A stretch of DNA of 64,000 nt from Endomychus coccineus (GCA_958510875.1 OY294068.1:24470297-24534296); one strand, 5' to 3'; shown: positions 22,705 through 35,869, numbered from the stretch's first letter. Notes: generated from the letters alone by a model not told the origin. Made by a program: numbers and translations.

Positions 22705-23545
22705 ATTATAGTTCAGGCTGTGAATCGGGATTTTAGCTATAATAAAAAAAAATATATAAGTTCGAATCAAAAATTTATTTTTGCATTAGCTTCAGGAGTT
22801 TCTCGGGATCATTCATACACCTTAAAACCTCTTGGAAACCCCAACCCCACCCATTGGGGGCGAAAATGGCCCGAAATCTCCCCCAAATTTGCAACATGCC
22901 AAGTCTTGAATTGTATTTTTTACAATAAAATGTATTTAATTGGAATCCGTCGTATGGGTGGTCAAAACGACAAAATTGGTCAATTTCGCACCCCTAGTAT
23001 GTTATTTTGCAATTTACTTGTTTTTAGCATTTCGAATGAACCAAGGAGGTTTGTTAGGTCGCTGAACACGAATTCGGTGACAGACTTACTTGCAATCCAT
23101 CGTTGGGGTGGTAAAATCAACAAAATTGGCCAATTTTGCACCCCTAATGTGTTCATTTCGCAATTTACGGGTTTTTGGCATTTCGAATGCATCAGGAGGT
23201 TTTTGGGTCGCTGAACACGAATTCGGTGACAGATTTACTTGCAATTTATTTTAGGGGTGGTAAAATCGAATAAATTGACCAATTTCGTCGTTTACCACCC
23301 CTACGATGAATTCCAAGTGAATACCTTTTTTTGTTGAAAATACAATTCAAGACTTGACATGTTGCAAATTTTGGGGATATTTCGGGTAATTTTCACCCCC
23401 AATAGGTGTGGTTGCGGTTCTTAAGAGGTTTTAAGGTGTATGAATGATCCCGAGAACCTGCCGAAGCTAATGCAAAAAAAAATTTTGATTCAAACTAACA
23501 TATATTTTTTTTTCATTTTCCGGTTCATAGCCTGGACTATAAGAG
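22705..23545. repeat. inverted-repeat element with tandem core
   Basis: The outer arms, about 22705-22985 and 23275-23545, are inverted copies: ATTAGCTTCAGGAGTTTCTC against its complement near 23460, and GCAACATGCCAAGTCTTGAA against 23350. Between them lie two ~149-bp direct units, each containing GCTGAACACGAATTCGGTGA (23061 and 23210), plus a part of a third. A 201-codon open frame across it (22609-23214) is a by-product of the repeats. The structure resembles a non-autonomous DNA transposon. Confidence 0.8.
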
Positions 23546-23943
23546 TTCCAATCACTAGAATACATTGTTTAAATGGATAAATGAATTAGGGTTTGAATTA
23601 TTTCTGACTAAATTTGGTTCTTTAATTCTTCAATATCTTAATCGTTAAATCATTTTATCATTAAGTTTTATTATCTTATTAAATAGTTTTATTGTTGTTG
23701 AATTCACAGTTTTTCTGAGTGAATTAGTCTGCACCTTTCTATTTATCTCAGTTTATCAAAAGTACGAGAAACTAGTGAAATTTAATCAGTAAGTATTAAT
23801 TATATCTTTGTTGCTTGTAGATGGCTAAATTGCATCATTTCCACTCAACAAGGAACCTAGTGACGACACACTGCATTTTGATATAACTTCAGGAATATCT
23901 TGACTTCCTTGATCGGAATTAAAAGACTCATATCTGTTACATT
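23546..23943. other. no gene; candidate LTR end
   Basis: Nothing coding. The segment ends ...CTGTTACA followed by TT and then a tRNA-complementary stretch, the arrangement expected at the end of a 5' LTR. I cannot define an LTR start. Confidence 0.3.
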
Positions 23944-24010
23944 TGGCGCAGTCGGTAGGATTCGAACCTACTATCCCAAAAGGTATCTGATTTCCAATCA
24001 TAGCAGATTT
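23944..24010 (-). other. tRNA-Ser 3'-part: extended primer-binding site or retropseudogene
   Basis: On the plus strand TGGCGCAGTCGGTAGGATTC is the complement of a tRNA-Ser 3' end including CCA. The similarity goes on through the T-arm (GTAGG-TTCGAAT-CCTAC on the minus strand), a long variable arm and an anticodon arm with GGA in the loop (minus strand GATTGGAAATC). The D-arm and 5' acceptor strand are not recognisable, so this is not a functional tRNA gene. An LTR-element PBS would need only ~18 nt; ~60 nt favours a truncated reverse-transcribed tRNA, but the PBS context (ACA-TT-TGG) fits a gypsy-type element. Confidence 0.6.
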
Positions 24011-27000
24011 TGGGGCGACATGTCAGAGCAGATTATCTCCCAATATCACAGAAGATGAGTAATACAAACGTCGAGTTTGTATTGTTCCCACCAACGAGAA
24101 AAAAATGAATATACAACGAATGCAGGAAACGTTAGAAATAATAATGAGAAATTGCAGCAGCGGTACTGTCAGCTGTGTTCATTTATCCAGATATTCAATA
24201 ATTTCTGTTCATGGATTGGACTATAAGTAATTCAGAAGCGCTCGTGTGATCGTAAACAATAATTTGTAGATGTGTTGTTGTCATGTATCGAAAAATAAGC
24301 AATAAATAAGATCCACGACACACATAAATAATTGGTCCATCACTAGAAGTTATTGCGAAGACCGTAAATCATCTTCCTAATCCATGTCTGTCTGACGTTC
24401 TCGTGATCAGCTTTATAAAAGTCTGGCACGTTCTTTAAAGATCTTACATGTCCAAATGTCACGGGCTGGTCTGTCTGATTAAATTTCCACTATCTATTGA
24501 AGTTTCTCTTAATTAGCTCCTTTAATACGATTCATTTTTCTAAAAGGGAAGTGTGATGTGAAACGTATTTATGGAATGAAATAAAAGTTGGATTGAATGA
24601 AATTGTAGAAGAAATATTTTCCAGTCCAGTTTCGATTAAAGAACATGATAGTAGATGGAAGTTCCTCATTAAGAGGAAATTCAGAAGTGATAGAGCGAAT
24701 TACTAGAACGGACGAAAAAAATCATTGAATAAAAAAATTAACTGAGATTGGGATCAGCTCTTAACGACTGGGGACGGTTTGCCATGAGCTTACAATGGTA
24801 CCCTCAGTGAGCGTGGTACGCGTCAGAGCATAGTGAGATTCATAATATAATGGTGATCTTCCAGGTCCAGATCGATCAGTAACTTCACTAACTTTTAGTT
24901 TCCACACCCATTGGAATTTCCATCAAAAAACATCTATCTGCGAATCAGTAAAATAATCATTTAGCGAACAATATGTCTACTTTTTGAATTTTCTTTCAAG
25001 ATTGAAGTAGCCATTTCTTTCACTGATGCCTTTATCACTAAAAGAACTGCCTTCATAGAACATTTTCAGGATAGAAGACTTATGTTTTTTTGCAGATACG
25101 TATAGTTCAATTTGTTGCTTTTGTATCTTGTGCCATGATCGTGATTCTGTAAGTTCTCCCTGCATATTTCCCGATTATTACAGACAAAGATCACTACGTC
25201 ATATATAAATATAAATTATGTAAGGGAAGTATTCCATTCTCTACAAAATGCAACTTACTCTCTAAAGCAACTAAAATATACATCTAACACATTTTTTTTG
25301 AAGAACGAATACAATCTGAACAACACTCAAGCTGCCCCTAAAACTATTATCTATATTTATCTTATCCATATCTCAAAGTAGCGTATACATAAGTATGCAG
25401 TCAGAGTGACTTGCATGTATAGAGTTGTAAAGGCAAAACAACACCTTGATAGAGATTTCGCCAACCTATCAATCTGCCTAGATCAATCCACTATTGAATC
25501 AATGATAATACCCTGAAGAGGACAATACCGCTCAGATGTGAAGGTGTCTACAGAGTTGTTTAGTATAATTTTATTGTTTGATTGGTAACTTAATTCTACT
25601 AAATGTGTTTTGTTACAGTTCTCTTTTAAATTATTGTCAGAATAGAGTGTTAAAAACCTTCAAATTAAGTCCATCAAAGGAAGGAACTGAAAGTGTATAT
25701 TTGTATATAATATATACAAATGAGGTTCCAACATGTAACCCTGAAGTACTCTCTTGTATATTGGTAGGTATGATCTGAAGAGATTTAATGCTATTACATG
25801 ACAGATAGATCCATAGATTTGGAACATCATCACAGTCTAGACTGTCTTTGACAGACAACAGTTCTCACCAGCAAAGATCTAATGGAAGTGACGGTCTTCA
25901 GATGTTCAGAGCACGTCACAGAACAACTTGGAAATAGACGTAGGAACCGAACTCTTCCATCGACACAGGACTAGCCGCGTCTCTGGTAATATACTGCGTG
26001 TCACAGATGTCACTGGAGTCGATGACGCTGTCGCTTCGTGTTATAGGCGCATCGACTAATTCTCAGACGTTAAGTGGCATTTACACGTTACACATTTCGG
26101 TGGCGGAGAGGACGGTTTCTTCTACGGGTATTATCTGTTTTTGCGGGCGTACCCTGCTTACAACAGCCAGTCTAATATATTCATAATATTCACCAAAAGC
26201 AGCATCTATTAGCTCCCTGTAATAACTTATGCAGCTCAGCCTACGTGATAACTGGTAATAAATCCTAACTATGCTCGGATGACGTTGACCAGTATCACAC
26301 CAAGCATATTTTATGACCGCATTCGCTATTCTAAAAATCTCACTGCACATTTGGAACTCGCAAAATTCTGATATTATTGAGAATGTTCATTCTATATATT
26401 TCTCCGATGTAGCCATACGTTAGATAAGAATTCTAAAGCATTTATGTGCTGCGTGGAGATTCCGCATCGTAAAGGAATGACAAGAACCAGTCGAGTCAGC
26501 AAACTCTGGAAAAGCTCCATTAGTGAGATGTATGAGGCAGATACATCACACAGCCGTAAGTGTGGAAAAGTATATTCGCTATCTTTCTTACATGAATCTC
26601 CGGTACTTCGGAGGTTTCATATTTATTTCGAAGATCTGAATATATTAATTGAAATAAGAATCCGCTACTTATTCGTACATTTGATATAAGTCTAATTAAT
26701 TATCTCCAGAGGACTTTTCTCGGTAAAACAGATCTTTCAAGAAGTAGAAATGTTCCCATTCATTACATCATGTTGAGATCAGAATGAGCATGCTCTGTCG
26801 TTGAACATTATTGAAGTAAGCAATAAAATACATTACATGTAACAGATTACTCACCGGATTACTCACTTACCTCTTGGTCCTTCGATCCGGATCAATGTTT
26901 TATACAACTTCATATCTGCCACAAGGATGGAAATTCAGTTATACGTGTATGTAACAGATCTAGGCACAGTCTTACTTCTCATTCCTTACAATAACACAAT

Positions 27001-27394
27001 ATAGTATACTGTGCAACAAGTTTCATGAACGGCATTTTAGTCAAATGTTTTATTTGGCATGAGCGAAGCGACAAGTTCTCATTATTAGTCCAGGAAATGA
27101 AGCCCAAAATCGAGCTGACTTCCGAAAATTTTTGCTCATGGACCGATTTTGATCTATGAAGGACTCATTCGATTCGCCTTAACACCTATATCAAAGCTTA
27201 TCATTTTTAGTCCTTGACAAATTTTTTATTTTGTTAATAAACAATTAACAGTGGCAAAAAAAGTTTCAAGCGCTATTTTCCATTGATTTTAAGCATGTAA
27301 AGTGTACTTTTCTATTCATTTGACTGATAAACAGTGTTTATTCATTGTTTACAACAATGTGTTAATTGACGATTTGTTAATTAACAATTTCTCA
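24011..27394. other. no supported gene
   Basis: No recognised family in six frames. The block 25800-26560 has richer GC and a minus-strand frame (26081-26350, CDTGQRHPSIVRIYYQLSRR) that looks protein-like but matches nothing I know. Treat it as unassigned. Confidence 0.4.
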
Positions 27395-27845
27395 GTTAAC
27401 TAATTGAAAAAAAATAGAAATTTTCTAAGTATTCGACATTAGAGTCATTTCCGTATAATTAGGACCTGCTAAACATGAATTTGATGTCCATTATTCAATT
27501 ATTCGCTGATATAATTAGTTATAAACAATTTCTTAGTTAACTGATGAACATAACAATAAAAGTTTTCTAAATATTTGAAATTAGCGTCATTTTCGGATGA
27601 TTAGGATCTGCTAAACATGAATTTGATGTTCATTCTTTAATCAGTTGCCGATATAATCAGTTATGAACAATTTCTCAGTTAAACAATGAACAGAAAAATA
27701 AAAGTTTTCTAAATATTGGACGTTATAGAATCTGCTAAACATGAATTTGATGTTCATTCTTTAATTAGTTGCTAATATAATTAGTTATTGAATAATTTCT
27801 TAGTTAGCAAACATATTCAAGATTACAGTTATTTTCGGATAATTT
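27395..27845 (+). repeat. minisatellite, ~142-bp units
   Basis: CTGCTAAACATGAATTTGAT occurs at 27466, 27608 and 27732, with flanking TTCTCAGTTAACTAATTGAA, TTTTCTAAATATT and AATTAGTTAT blocks in the same order. The third spacing is shorter (124 bp) because an AGCGTCATTTTCGGATGATT segment is missing. About three units, diverged. Confidence 0.85.
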
Positions 27846-30591
27846 GAATTTGATGAACAAAAGGATGTACTAGTAGATGTGGGTGTAGGCGAGAAAATAT
27901 GGGCTGTTCAGTAGCATGTAAAAATTGTATGGGGAACTGTTCGGATAATAATGGAAAAAATAATCTTCAAAAAAAAAATGATGATGAATTTGAAAAGCAA
28001 TGCTAAGGAAAGGTATTTATACACCATGGCTCTAGAGGTAACAGTTGTTTGGGACTTTTCACAGATTCAAGAGAAACTTTTTAACTGATGGACTATTGAT
28101 GACAAAATTAAATAATTTAGGTGTGCATGGAATTGCACGTGATCGTAGGAAATAGTATGTTCGAATACAAGGTTCTAAGTATTCTATATGAACAATGAAA
28201 AGGGGAGTGCAACAAGGTTCCGTGCTAATGTTTGCCGTTGGCATCACTATCGAACTACATGATCCTACTGGTGAAGCTTTCCACTACTACCCTGATAATA
28301 AATTACATTTAAATTGAGATGAAATTGCATTCTCAAAATTCAGACAATAGTACATTATGTATCTGGTAGTGAAAGCAATACATTCCCGGGTGACAATGGG
28401 AATTGAAGTCTGGCGAATGTGCTTTTACTACGAGGTACACATACTATTTTTTCTGAAATCGCAATCAACATTATCATAAATTAAGGAATTTTTATAAATG
28501 CATAACAATTTTTGATTACCATCTTATTGCCTATGAAATCGTTTCCTTGACAATCACTGTTTGTTCATGGTTGTGACAAAAGTCAGAAATTCACTACTTA
28601 TTTCGCCTAGGTAGGCAAACATTTTACCGGATCGTCCTCGGTCTGGGAAAGTTCGTTGCTTAGCAACGGACTCAAATACTAGGTTGGTGTATTTTGGGGT
28701 CTGAAGTTGCTCCGAGAAAGTAGGCATTCTTGAGCGTTTTCATGAAAAAATCAGTTAGTGAGCCATCTCATAAATTCTCACCAAAAATCAATTGTGAAGT
28801 TAATAATGAATAATCACATCCGGCGATAAATGACTGAGAAATCATATTTGATACATACACATACATCATGATACATAACCCTTTTGAAAACATGGAAATG
28901 TTATTGATTTTTGTTTAGTAATTATTCAGGATTTTTGAAAAGATTAACAAATATTTTATTCGAGATTTGATCTGCTACGTAGATATGTCCAAAGTATAAC
29001 GAATAAATATATCCAGGAAGTGAATTCCTAGCGAGATATCGTTGTAAAGTTCAACTTTTTACAATTGAAGTCATAGCGTTCATTGAAATAAGACAAACTG
29101 CAAACAAATGAAATCGGAAATGTCATTCCTACGATTCTAACTGGATGTGCTTTCTTTTTCTTCCGAATACATCGTATAAAAGGAAATATGGGGTGATATA
29201 AACGAGGGAAATGTGTTGGAAAGACAAATTCTCTTGATGACATTTCCATCTGTACGACTCCTTTGAAAAATAACTCAGAATGATGGGGGTGTTCTATGCA
29301 TCATCGCATAAGTAGAATGAAATTTGGAAGTCGTCCTTCGTCCACGTGTTTCTCATGTTATATATTGTCTCTATGCATGAATATCAAACTGGAACAGATA
29401 ATCTTGACGTTTCACTCTGTATTATAGGTAAATAAGTTTACTTTCGAGAACATAAGCGAAATTTTTCCACATCCGAAAGCGAATGAATTTATATTGAAAA
29501 TTCAATTATAAACTTTATGAAACGTCAGTCGATTGAGAAAAATTGGAATGACAAATGCACTCATCTGTAGAAATTATAAATTTTGATCCAATCATATTAA
29601 TTTCCTTCCGAATAAATGCTCTCGACAACGAGAAATAACCTGCTTTTGTTAAGAAAAAACATTTTTGTCAGTGTTGTCCAGTTACAAGGTAATATGCCTA
29701 GTTTGTTATCAACTATTCTGGAAAGAGATAAATGGGTCTAGGACAGTTCTCAAAAATGGAATTTTTTGTTAACTGTATGTTCTAAGATGAGACAATAATA
29801 GGAACGAGTATGGTGGAAGAATAGATATGTTACCAGTTGGAACTCTTAGTAGAGATACTACAGTAATGTAGATTGTACTAACAATAGTCAGTGTTGATTA
29901 TCGATTGGAGATGAATTTTCCACGACCAGTGTCTAATTCCGAATGTCTGAGTCACGTTATCCAGAAAACCAGTCCATGCATATCCATCGTTAGGTATTAC
30001 ATAGCGATCCTGTTAGTAGGCTATCGCAATATGGACAACAAACCTTTTAGTTATTACAGTGGATATTGCAGTAGTTTCTCAGTAGGATATATACATTTTC
30101 TTAGACAGATGACGTTGGAACATCTAGGTTTCACAAAAATTCTGTATACGGTATTTTATCATACCTCGATAGAACAATGGACCAGTGGCATCATAACCTC
30201 TGATCTGTTCAGCGAAAAGTTCGTTCTCCGTCCTGGAAAGTACACGAAATTATACATGATCTGCAATTACCGAAGAATTTCCGTTATGTGGAAATTCTGA
30301 TCATCGACTCGAAAATTAGACTTTGATGATATTATACATTCGTTTTCGAACTAGTTCCCTAACGAGAATCTTTCGAACACTTACCATTGGTATTTTCTAC
30401 TATCAGAACATTTTGGAATTATTCGAGAAGTTGGTTTTTATTCTCAACTCATGTTCCTCATAGTCGAATATACATTATTTTCTCAATTCCTGTTGATATA
30501 CTTACATTGTGACAGATGTTCAGCTGATAGCTGATAGGCCTCGCCGATAATATACGTGGAGGGAAGGCAAAAGCGAGGAGCGACTATGATC
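27846..30591. other. no supported gene
   Basis: One 131-codon frame on the plus strand (29905-30300) has no domain I recognise and no splice or promoter context I can defend. A short palindrome, GTTGCTTAGCAAC, lies near 28651. Confidence 0.35.
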
Positions 30592-31570
30592 TGTAACTTG
30601 TAAATTTCACTTAACGGCTTAGAAATGGCCGTTGTACTACAATCGGTTTACTCCTGTGACGTCAGCTATGCTAGACCGTATATTCTCCGAGTCATGGTTA
30701 TTCAGTATAGAATTCTGTAGTTACCGCTTCTATTTCGAGGTCGTTCTGTGAGACATCGAAGCATCGGAAAAGGCCGGAAAAATGGCTTACTTTGGTTAAG
30801 TGGTCCAAGTGAAAAGGTCGTCGAGTTTTCCAAGTTATTTCAACAGGGAGGTGATACCAAACTTATGTTTGGAACCAAAATTCTAGGAATATTCTTCCGT
30901 TGAGAGCAAAGGCATCAATTACCAATTTGGATTGGAATAATTGGGAGGATTCGTGTAATAGATGCACCTTAGGGGATTAAAACTCGTTTCGACGTGACTG
31001 GTTTTGGACAGAATTAAAGTTTGTTTCATTAAAAGGAAAAACCCTATCGTGATAGTTTTTTTTTTCATGTTGTAGTAAATTCAACATGTGTGCGAAGTTC
31101 CGAGGTTGGATCTGAAGACTGTACTAGACTTGTGGCAGGGATCCATACATCAAGTAGGAAGTATCAATTCATAATCCAGCAGGTATAACATCTTACCCAT
31201 CGATGAACGGGTCAGGCTACCCAACTTTTGGTTTATGTAATGTTTGAAATAATCAGTACTTATATATGTGTAAATTTTAACTGTTTTTCACTTTCATTTA
31301 AGCAATTTAACTTCATTCATATTTCAATTCATTCACTTCATAAGTCATTTAATATTAGATTCTGTGATAAATTGTAACAACAATAGTATTTTCATAATAA
31401 GTAAATTTCAATTATTCTTGGAATGAGTCTTTTCTTTTTTTTGTACACTTTCAGAGTAATCTAACCTGGGAACTTTTGAGTGTTTGGATACCCTAGTTAA
31501 GGAACATAATTTTATTGGTTGGTTTTAATACTCTGCTGCCCAAATTTTAACATCTAAAATATAACTCATT
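30592..31570 (+). repeat. LTR-like repeat, copy 1
   Basis: It starts TGTAACTTGTAAATTTC and runs through GGCTTAGAAATGGCCG, CTCCTGTGACGTCAGCTATG, CAACAGGGAGGTGATACCAA, AAAACCCTATCGTGATAG, to AATCTAACCTGGGAAC and TTGGTTGGTTTTAATACTC at about 31533. The whole order recurs at 33952-35245. The bases after it (TGCTGCCCAAATTTT) are a degraded version of the PBS-like TGGCGCCCGAA that follows copy 2. Probably the 5' LTR and leader of a gypsy-like element. Confidence 0.65.
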
Positions 31571-33951
31571 TCAACTTATTTCAATCAAATAAGAAGATTA
31601 TGTTTCTTTGTGGAACTGTCAATGGATCAATGTTAGTTGGAAGTTCAATAATGAGTATACTTCAATTGATATTGTTTAGGTGCATATTCAAGAATTTACC
31701 GCAACCAGCGATCGACGAAGTGATTGCTAAGGAACATTGTTACCGCCTGGGAGCACCATTCGATTGATATCATCCTGTTTTCGACTGGTGCGATATTCAA
31801 TGAATCCAGAATCACTTCAATTGGTTACATTAAATTCAAAATGCTAGATACGTCTATGGAGGCAGGTTGAGAAGGAACATACTGTTTGATACTGCCCAAT
31901 GAAGGGGTGATTGATGTTTCCTAATTTCTCAAATAGTTTGGTCTTATGTGTTTTGGGTTACTTCGGACTATTTGACATACCTTCTTGAACTCTGGTTCTC
32001 TCATAAGGAGAGACCAAGACTGATCAATCGGCTGGCCGACTAATCTATCGATTGTGAAAGTATTTTTGATTGCATATACCATATGCTATGATATAGGGGC
32101 TAATGTAACTCTCTCATGGACGCGTCATGGACATGATATGTCAAAACTCCTTGGAATTGAAAATGGCGTCCATTCTATCCAAAACAGCAACCACATACAA
32201 GCTCTATAATCTATAATCGGAATCGGAATGATCATTCAATATGGCGATTGGTGAGCTACAGGTTTAATTTGCATGTTTAATTTTTGACTCCTTTACGGCC
32301 TAATAAACGCCGACTCGGCATCACAGAACTCTTGGCTTACTGTGATGTGACGACTCACGGCGGTAAGGTGGGAAACTACACAACCTTCTACCATGCACTG
32401 TTGAAATTATGATTGTATTAAACAAATCTTAAGCTTATTTTGAATAATGTTATATTTTCTTTGAATCAATAAAACTGTCACTATAAAAATGAAGTAGGTA
32501 TTTTGTTTTAAATCAAGAAGACTTTAGTCGTCTTGTTTTAAATACTTCAAAACTTCAACTTTAGAATCTATTTATATTCACCTTGAGACATGCGTTAATT
32601 GTGAAGTAAACGTTAGCGAATTTTGAATGAAATATTTTCTTAAATTAAAAGCTATAAACTATAAGCAAGTCTACATTCTCAAAATGAAAAATCTTTTTGT
32701 AGTTAATCCTATATTATTTTAGAGAAAATATATATTTTCAAAAACACATGTCTTCTTGAATTGAAAAATTTATCTTATGTATGATTATACGGTTGTACAT
32801 AAAATCTATTGTAATTCTTAGATTGGACATTCGAGAAATCATAATTTCGAATAAATATCCGTTCGAACAATTTTTATTTCGAAGAATTGAATTCGAACAA
32901 TTCTCGTCATAAAACTTGAATTCGAATGATTTTCCTGTTACCTTATCCAAGAAGGTGGTGGCTTATGAATTATTCACATATCATACGTGACGCCAGATAA
33001 TCAGAATCGTATAAATCTCGAAATTTCGTAAAGTGTATATGCATGTAGGTATGTTGTCAGTATCGAATTACTAGAACATAATCCGACGCTTACATGCACA
33101 AGTTATAAAATTTTAAATTGCAGCCTTTACACAGACTTTTGCAACGAGCTCTAGGTTGACGTTCTTTAGTCTCCCATATTATGCTTTGATGACTTTGATT
33201 AAAATGGAAAATGTCTGCTTCTTCCCTGAAGATTATGGGATAAGACGGGGAAGTGGCATTGTCTGATTTTTATGTAGAAAGGAAATTCGTAGACAATAGG
33301 ACAATGCTGCGCAGTTTTGTCGCAGAGTGTAACTTTGCAATGCTTCCCATATACATTTCGCTGAAACGACAGACGGACGGGATGCGACCATCGCTTTCCA
33401 CATAATACAAAGAAATATTCCCTCTTTTGTAACGTTCCCTTTATTACTTTAATTTTTATCCGTTTTGTCTCTTTTCGCAAACAGGCGCTCTTCTATTTAC
33501 AAATATAACTGACAGAACTGGAGTGCACGTATTTACAGAAAATTTGTGGAATTCTTGTCTAACACGGAAGTCCTACTTAGAATGACATTGTTCTATGAAA
33601 AGTACACTTATTTTTGTTCCTCACAGCGTCACAGCCGCCCATTGCGAATTGTTCTATTTGTAAAATTTCTCAGATAAACCCCTTTTTTTCTTCAACGGCC
33701 CATCGACAGCTTCAAACAATCTGCAATTGGATAACTTCGGAAGTATTTACATGAACAAGATGAGGATGTTACTATTTCCTTAATTAGCTCCAATCAGTAG
33801 CTAGCAGTGTGTGCAAATATTGATAGGAAGCAATCGGAAATTTTCCCCATTTGGAACTAATTTTACATTTTACTATGACGGCATGGTTTAATGAAACTAA
33901 CTACGAAATGCAGACTTTCAATAGGTTGATGCCACAACAGCCATACATACT
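31571..33951. other. no supported gene between the two LTR-like copies
   Basis: I find no gag, protease, RT or integrase text here, so the two copies do not obviously bound one element. Only short frames are present (for example minus 33199-33480). Confidence 0.4.
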
Positions 33952-35275
33952 TGTAACGTGTAAATTCCACTTTACGGCTTAGAAATGGCCGCTGTAGGAC
34001 AATCGGTTAACTCCTGTGACGTCAGCTATGCTAGACCGTATATTCGGTATATTCTAAGAGTCATGATCCATATATTCTAAGAGTCATGGACCGTACCTAT
34101 ATTCTAAGGGTCTTGGTTGCTCGGTGTCAGCTACCGCTTCTTTTCGAGGGTGTTCTGTGAGACACCGGAAAGGAAGAGAAAAGGCACTTCTGGTCAGTTC
34201 GTTCGAGTGGAAAGTCGATTGATAGGTTATTCAACAGGGAGGTGATACCAAGCGTGGGTTTGGAACCAAATTATGGGAATATTTCTTCGGTTGAAAACCA
34301 AAACATCATTTATCGATTTGGATTGGAATATTTGGAATTGAGCTGATAAATAATGTGCCTTAGGGGATCTAAACTTAGTTTCGACTAATCCGAATGTGAA
34401 CGGGAATAAAGTTGTCATATTAGAAGGAAAAAACCCTATCGTGATAGAGGAAAATATCTTGTAATTCCATTTGATTTATTTACTGACTTCAGGAACTGAT
34501 TTGCCTTCATAGGTGAAATCTGATAAAACATAGGCTAGTCCTAATTTGTTAGCATTTGTTATGTATTTCGTTCATGTCTGTCTGCTGACGACAACAGAAC
34601 AATATAGTTTGAACATTTCGTGATTTCAGGGTTCTATTTCCACTTCTACCTATTGCTTCTTCTTCCTCTTATTTTGTGTTTATGTTGCGGAAATTCAACA
34701 AGAAGTGTGTTGAAGGATTGGCTTGCATCTACTGTGGAAAGATCACTAGGAGTCGTTGATTTATCTGTGCTGTACGATCGTGGAAACGGTATCATAATTG
34801 TGGCAGGGACCCCTACATGATGTAGCAGTAATAAATCATCACCAAGCAAATAATAACATCAACTCTCACCAGGTCAGATTATCTATTGTGGTTTGTGTAA
34901 CAATTTTTAATAACATTAACTTTCACCAGGTCAGATTTTTGATTGTGGTTTGTGTGTCAATTTTAATAACATTGAGGATTGTATATTATGTAAATTCAAT
35001 CAACTGTTCACTTGTTTAAATGTTTTAAAGTAACTTATTTCATCCATATATTTTTATCATTCGCTTCATACCTCATTAGTATAAGACCTGTTAAAAATCG
35101 TATCAATATTAGTGTGTCGAGTAAATTTCAATCATTCTGGGTACAAGTCTTTTTATTTTCCTTCTTTCAGGGTAATTTAACCTGGGGGACTTGAGTATTT
35201 GCATCCCCTAGTTATATACGAATTAATTGGTTGGTTGAAATACTCTGGCGCCCGAATTTTTAATATCGAAAATAT
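33952..35275 (+). repeat. LTR-like repeat, copy 2, followed by PBS-like site
   Basis: It begins TGTAACGTGTAAATTCC and matches copy 1 block by block, including CTCCTGTGACGTCAGCTATG, CAACAGGGAGGTGATACCAA and AACCTGGGGGACTTGAGTAT. It is ~350 bp longer than copy 1, partly through a local duplication of a ~60-bp segment with CACCAGGTCAGATT (34867 and 34926). At 35246 TGGCGCCCGAA matches the start of a tRNA-Lys primer-binding site. Both copies also share ~25 bp after that site, so both look like 5' ends. Confidence 0.65.
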
Positions 35276-35557
35276 AACCTACGACCACCTCCACTGTAGC
35301 TGTCGGCAACCAAGTGATAAAATAGAGCCTTTTAGTTTATCCTTAGTAAGAGCAAAGTGTAACCCTTACAATTTTGTACCCAACATTTAGGGCGTTACAT
35401 TTAGGGCGTTACATTTTGGCGTTACATACTATTATATTGTGTTGCAATATAAGAGCGAGGGCAGTTGATAGCTAATAGCTGTTGACGCGTTTTGTGCATT
35501 TGTGGCGCACAACAGCTCTACGCCCACCACTAGATAGAAAATTAACTTCGTTGTAGT
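35276..35557. other. no gene; short direct repeats
   Basis: Three near-identical ~15-bp steps with GGGCGTTACATTT lie at about 35386-35428. Nothing else is recognised. Confidence 0.5.
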
Positions 35558-35818
35558 ATGTTGTTATTCCAAATTTGGATTCTGATCAAAAATCAAGTGA
35601 AACGTCAAAGTATCGCAAATGAAAATCCTAAGCGTGTATTTTATGAGAAACTACAAAAACGTGTTGTTATGAGTCCTGAGGCCATGAGGCCGATAAACAA
35701 TATTTTCGGTCACATTTTTGGGGTTAATATGACTCATTCACATGAATTGTATGCGGAATCACTAATATCTGCATGGTTAACAGGAGAACCTAACTTATCA
35801 AGTAACATGAAAGTTTAA
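35558..35818 (+). CDS. unidentified open frame, 86 codons
   Basis: The frame runs ATG to TAA and has protein-like composition (RQSIANENPKRVFYEKLQKR, MSPEAMRPINNIFGHIFGV), unlike the surrounding low-complexity frames. I do not recognise the family. No splice signals or promoter can be defended. It sits ~300 bp past the PBS-like site of LTR copy 2, so it could be a retroelement leader or gag remnant. It could also be chance. Confidence 0.22.
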   Translation: MLLFQIWILIKNQVKRQSIANENPKRVFYEKLQKRVVMSPEAMRPINNIFGHIFGVNMTHSHELYAESLISAWLTGEPNLSSNMKV

Positions 35819-35869
35819 TAAAGTCGGACACAATTCCGTTTTTTCATTTACAAGATATTCATGTAATAT

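Noticed and set aside
22609..23214. 201-codon plus-strand open frame
   Set aside because: It runs through an inverted-repeat arm and two tandem units; the same phrases repeat (CTPSMLF / CTPNVFI), so it is repeat-borne, not a gene.
26081..26350. Minus-strand frame with protein-like composition
   Set aside because: I cannot identify a family or extend it into neighbouring exons; kept only as a note.
29905..30300. 131-codon plus-strand open frame
   Set aside because: No domain, splice context or homologous text that I recognise; length alone is weak in this much sequence.
31571..33951. Complete LTR retrotransposon bounded by the two LTR-like copies
   Set aside because: No gag or pol text between them, and both copies share sequence beyond the primer-like site.
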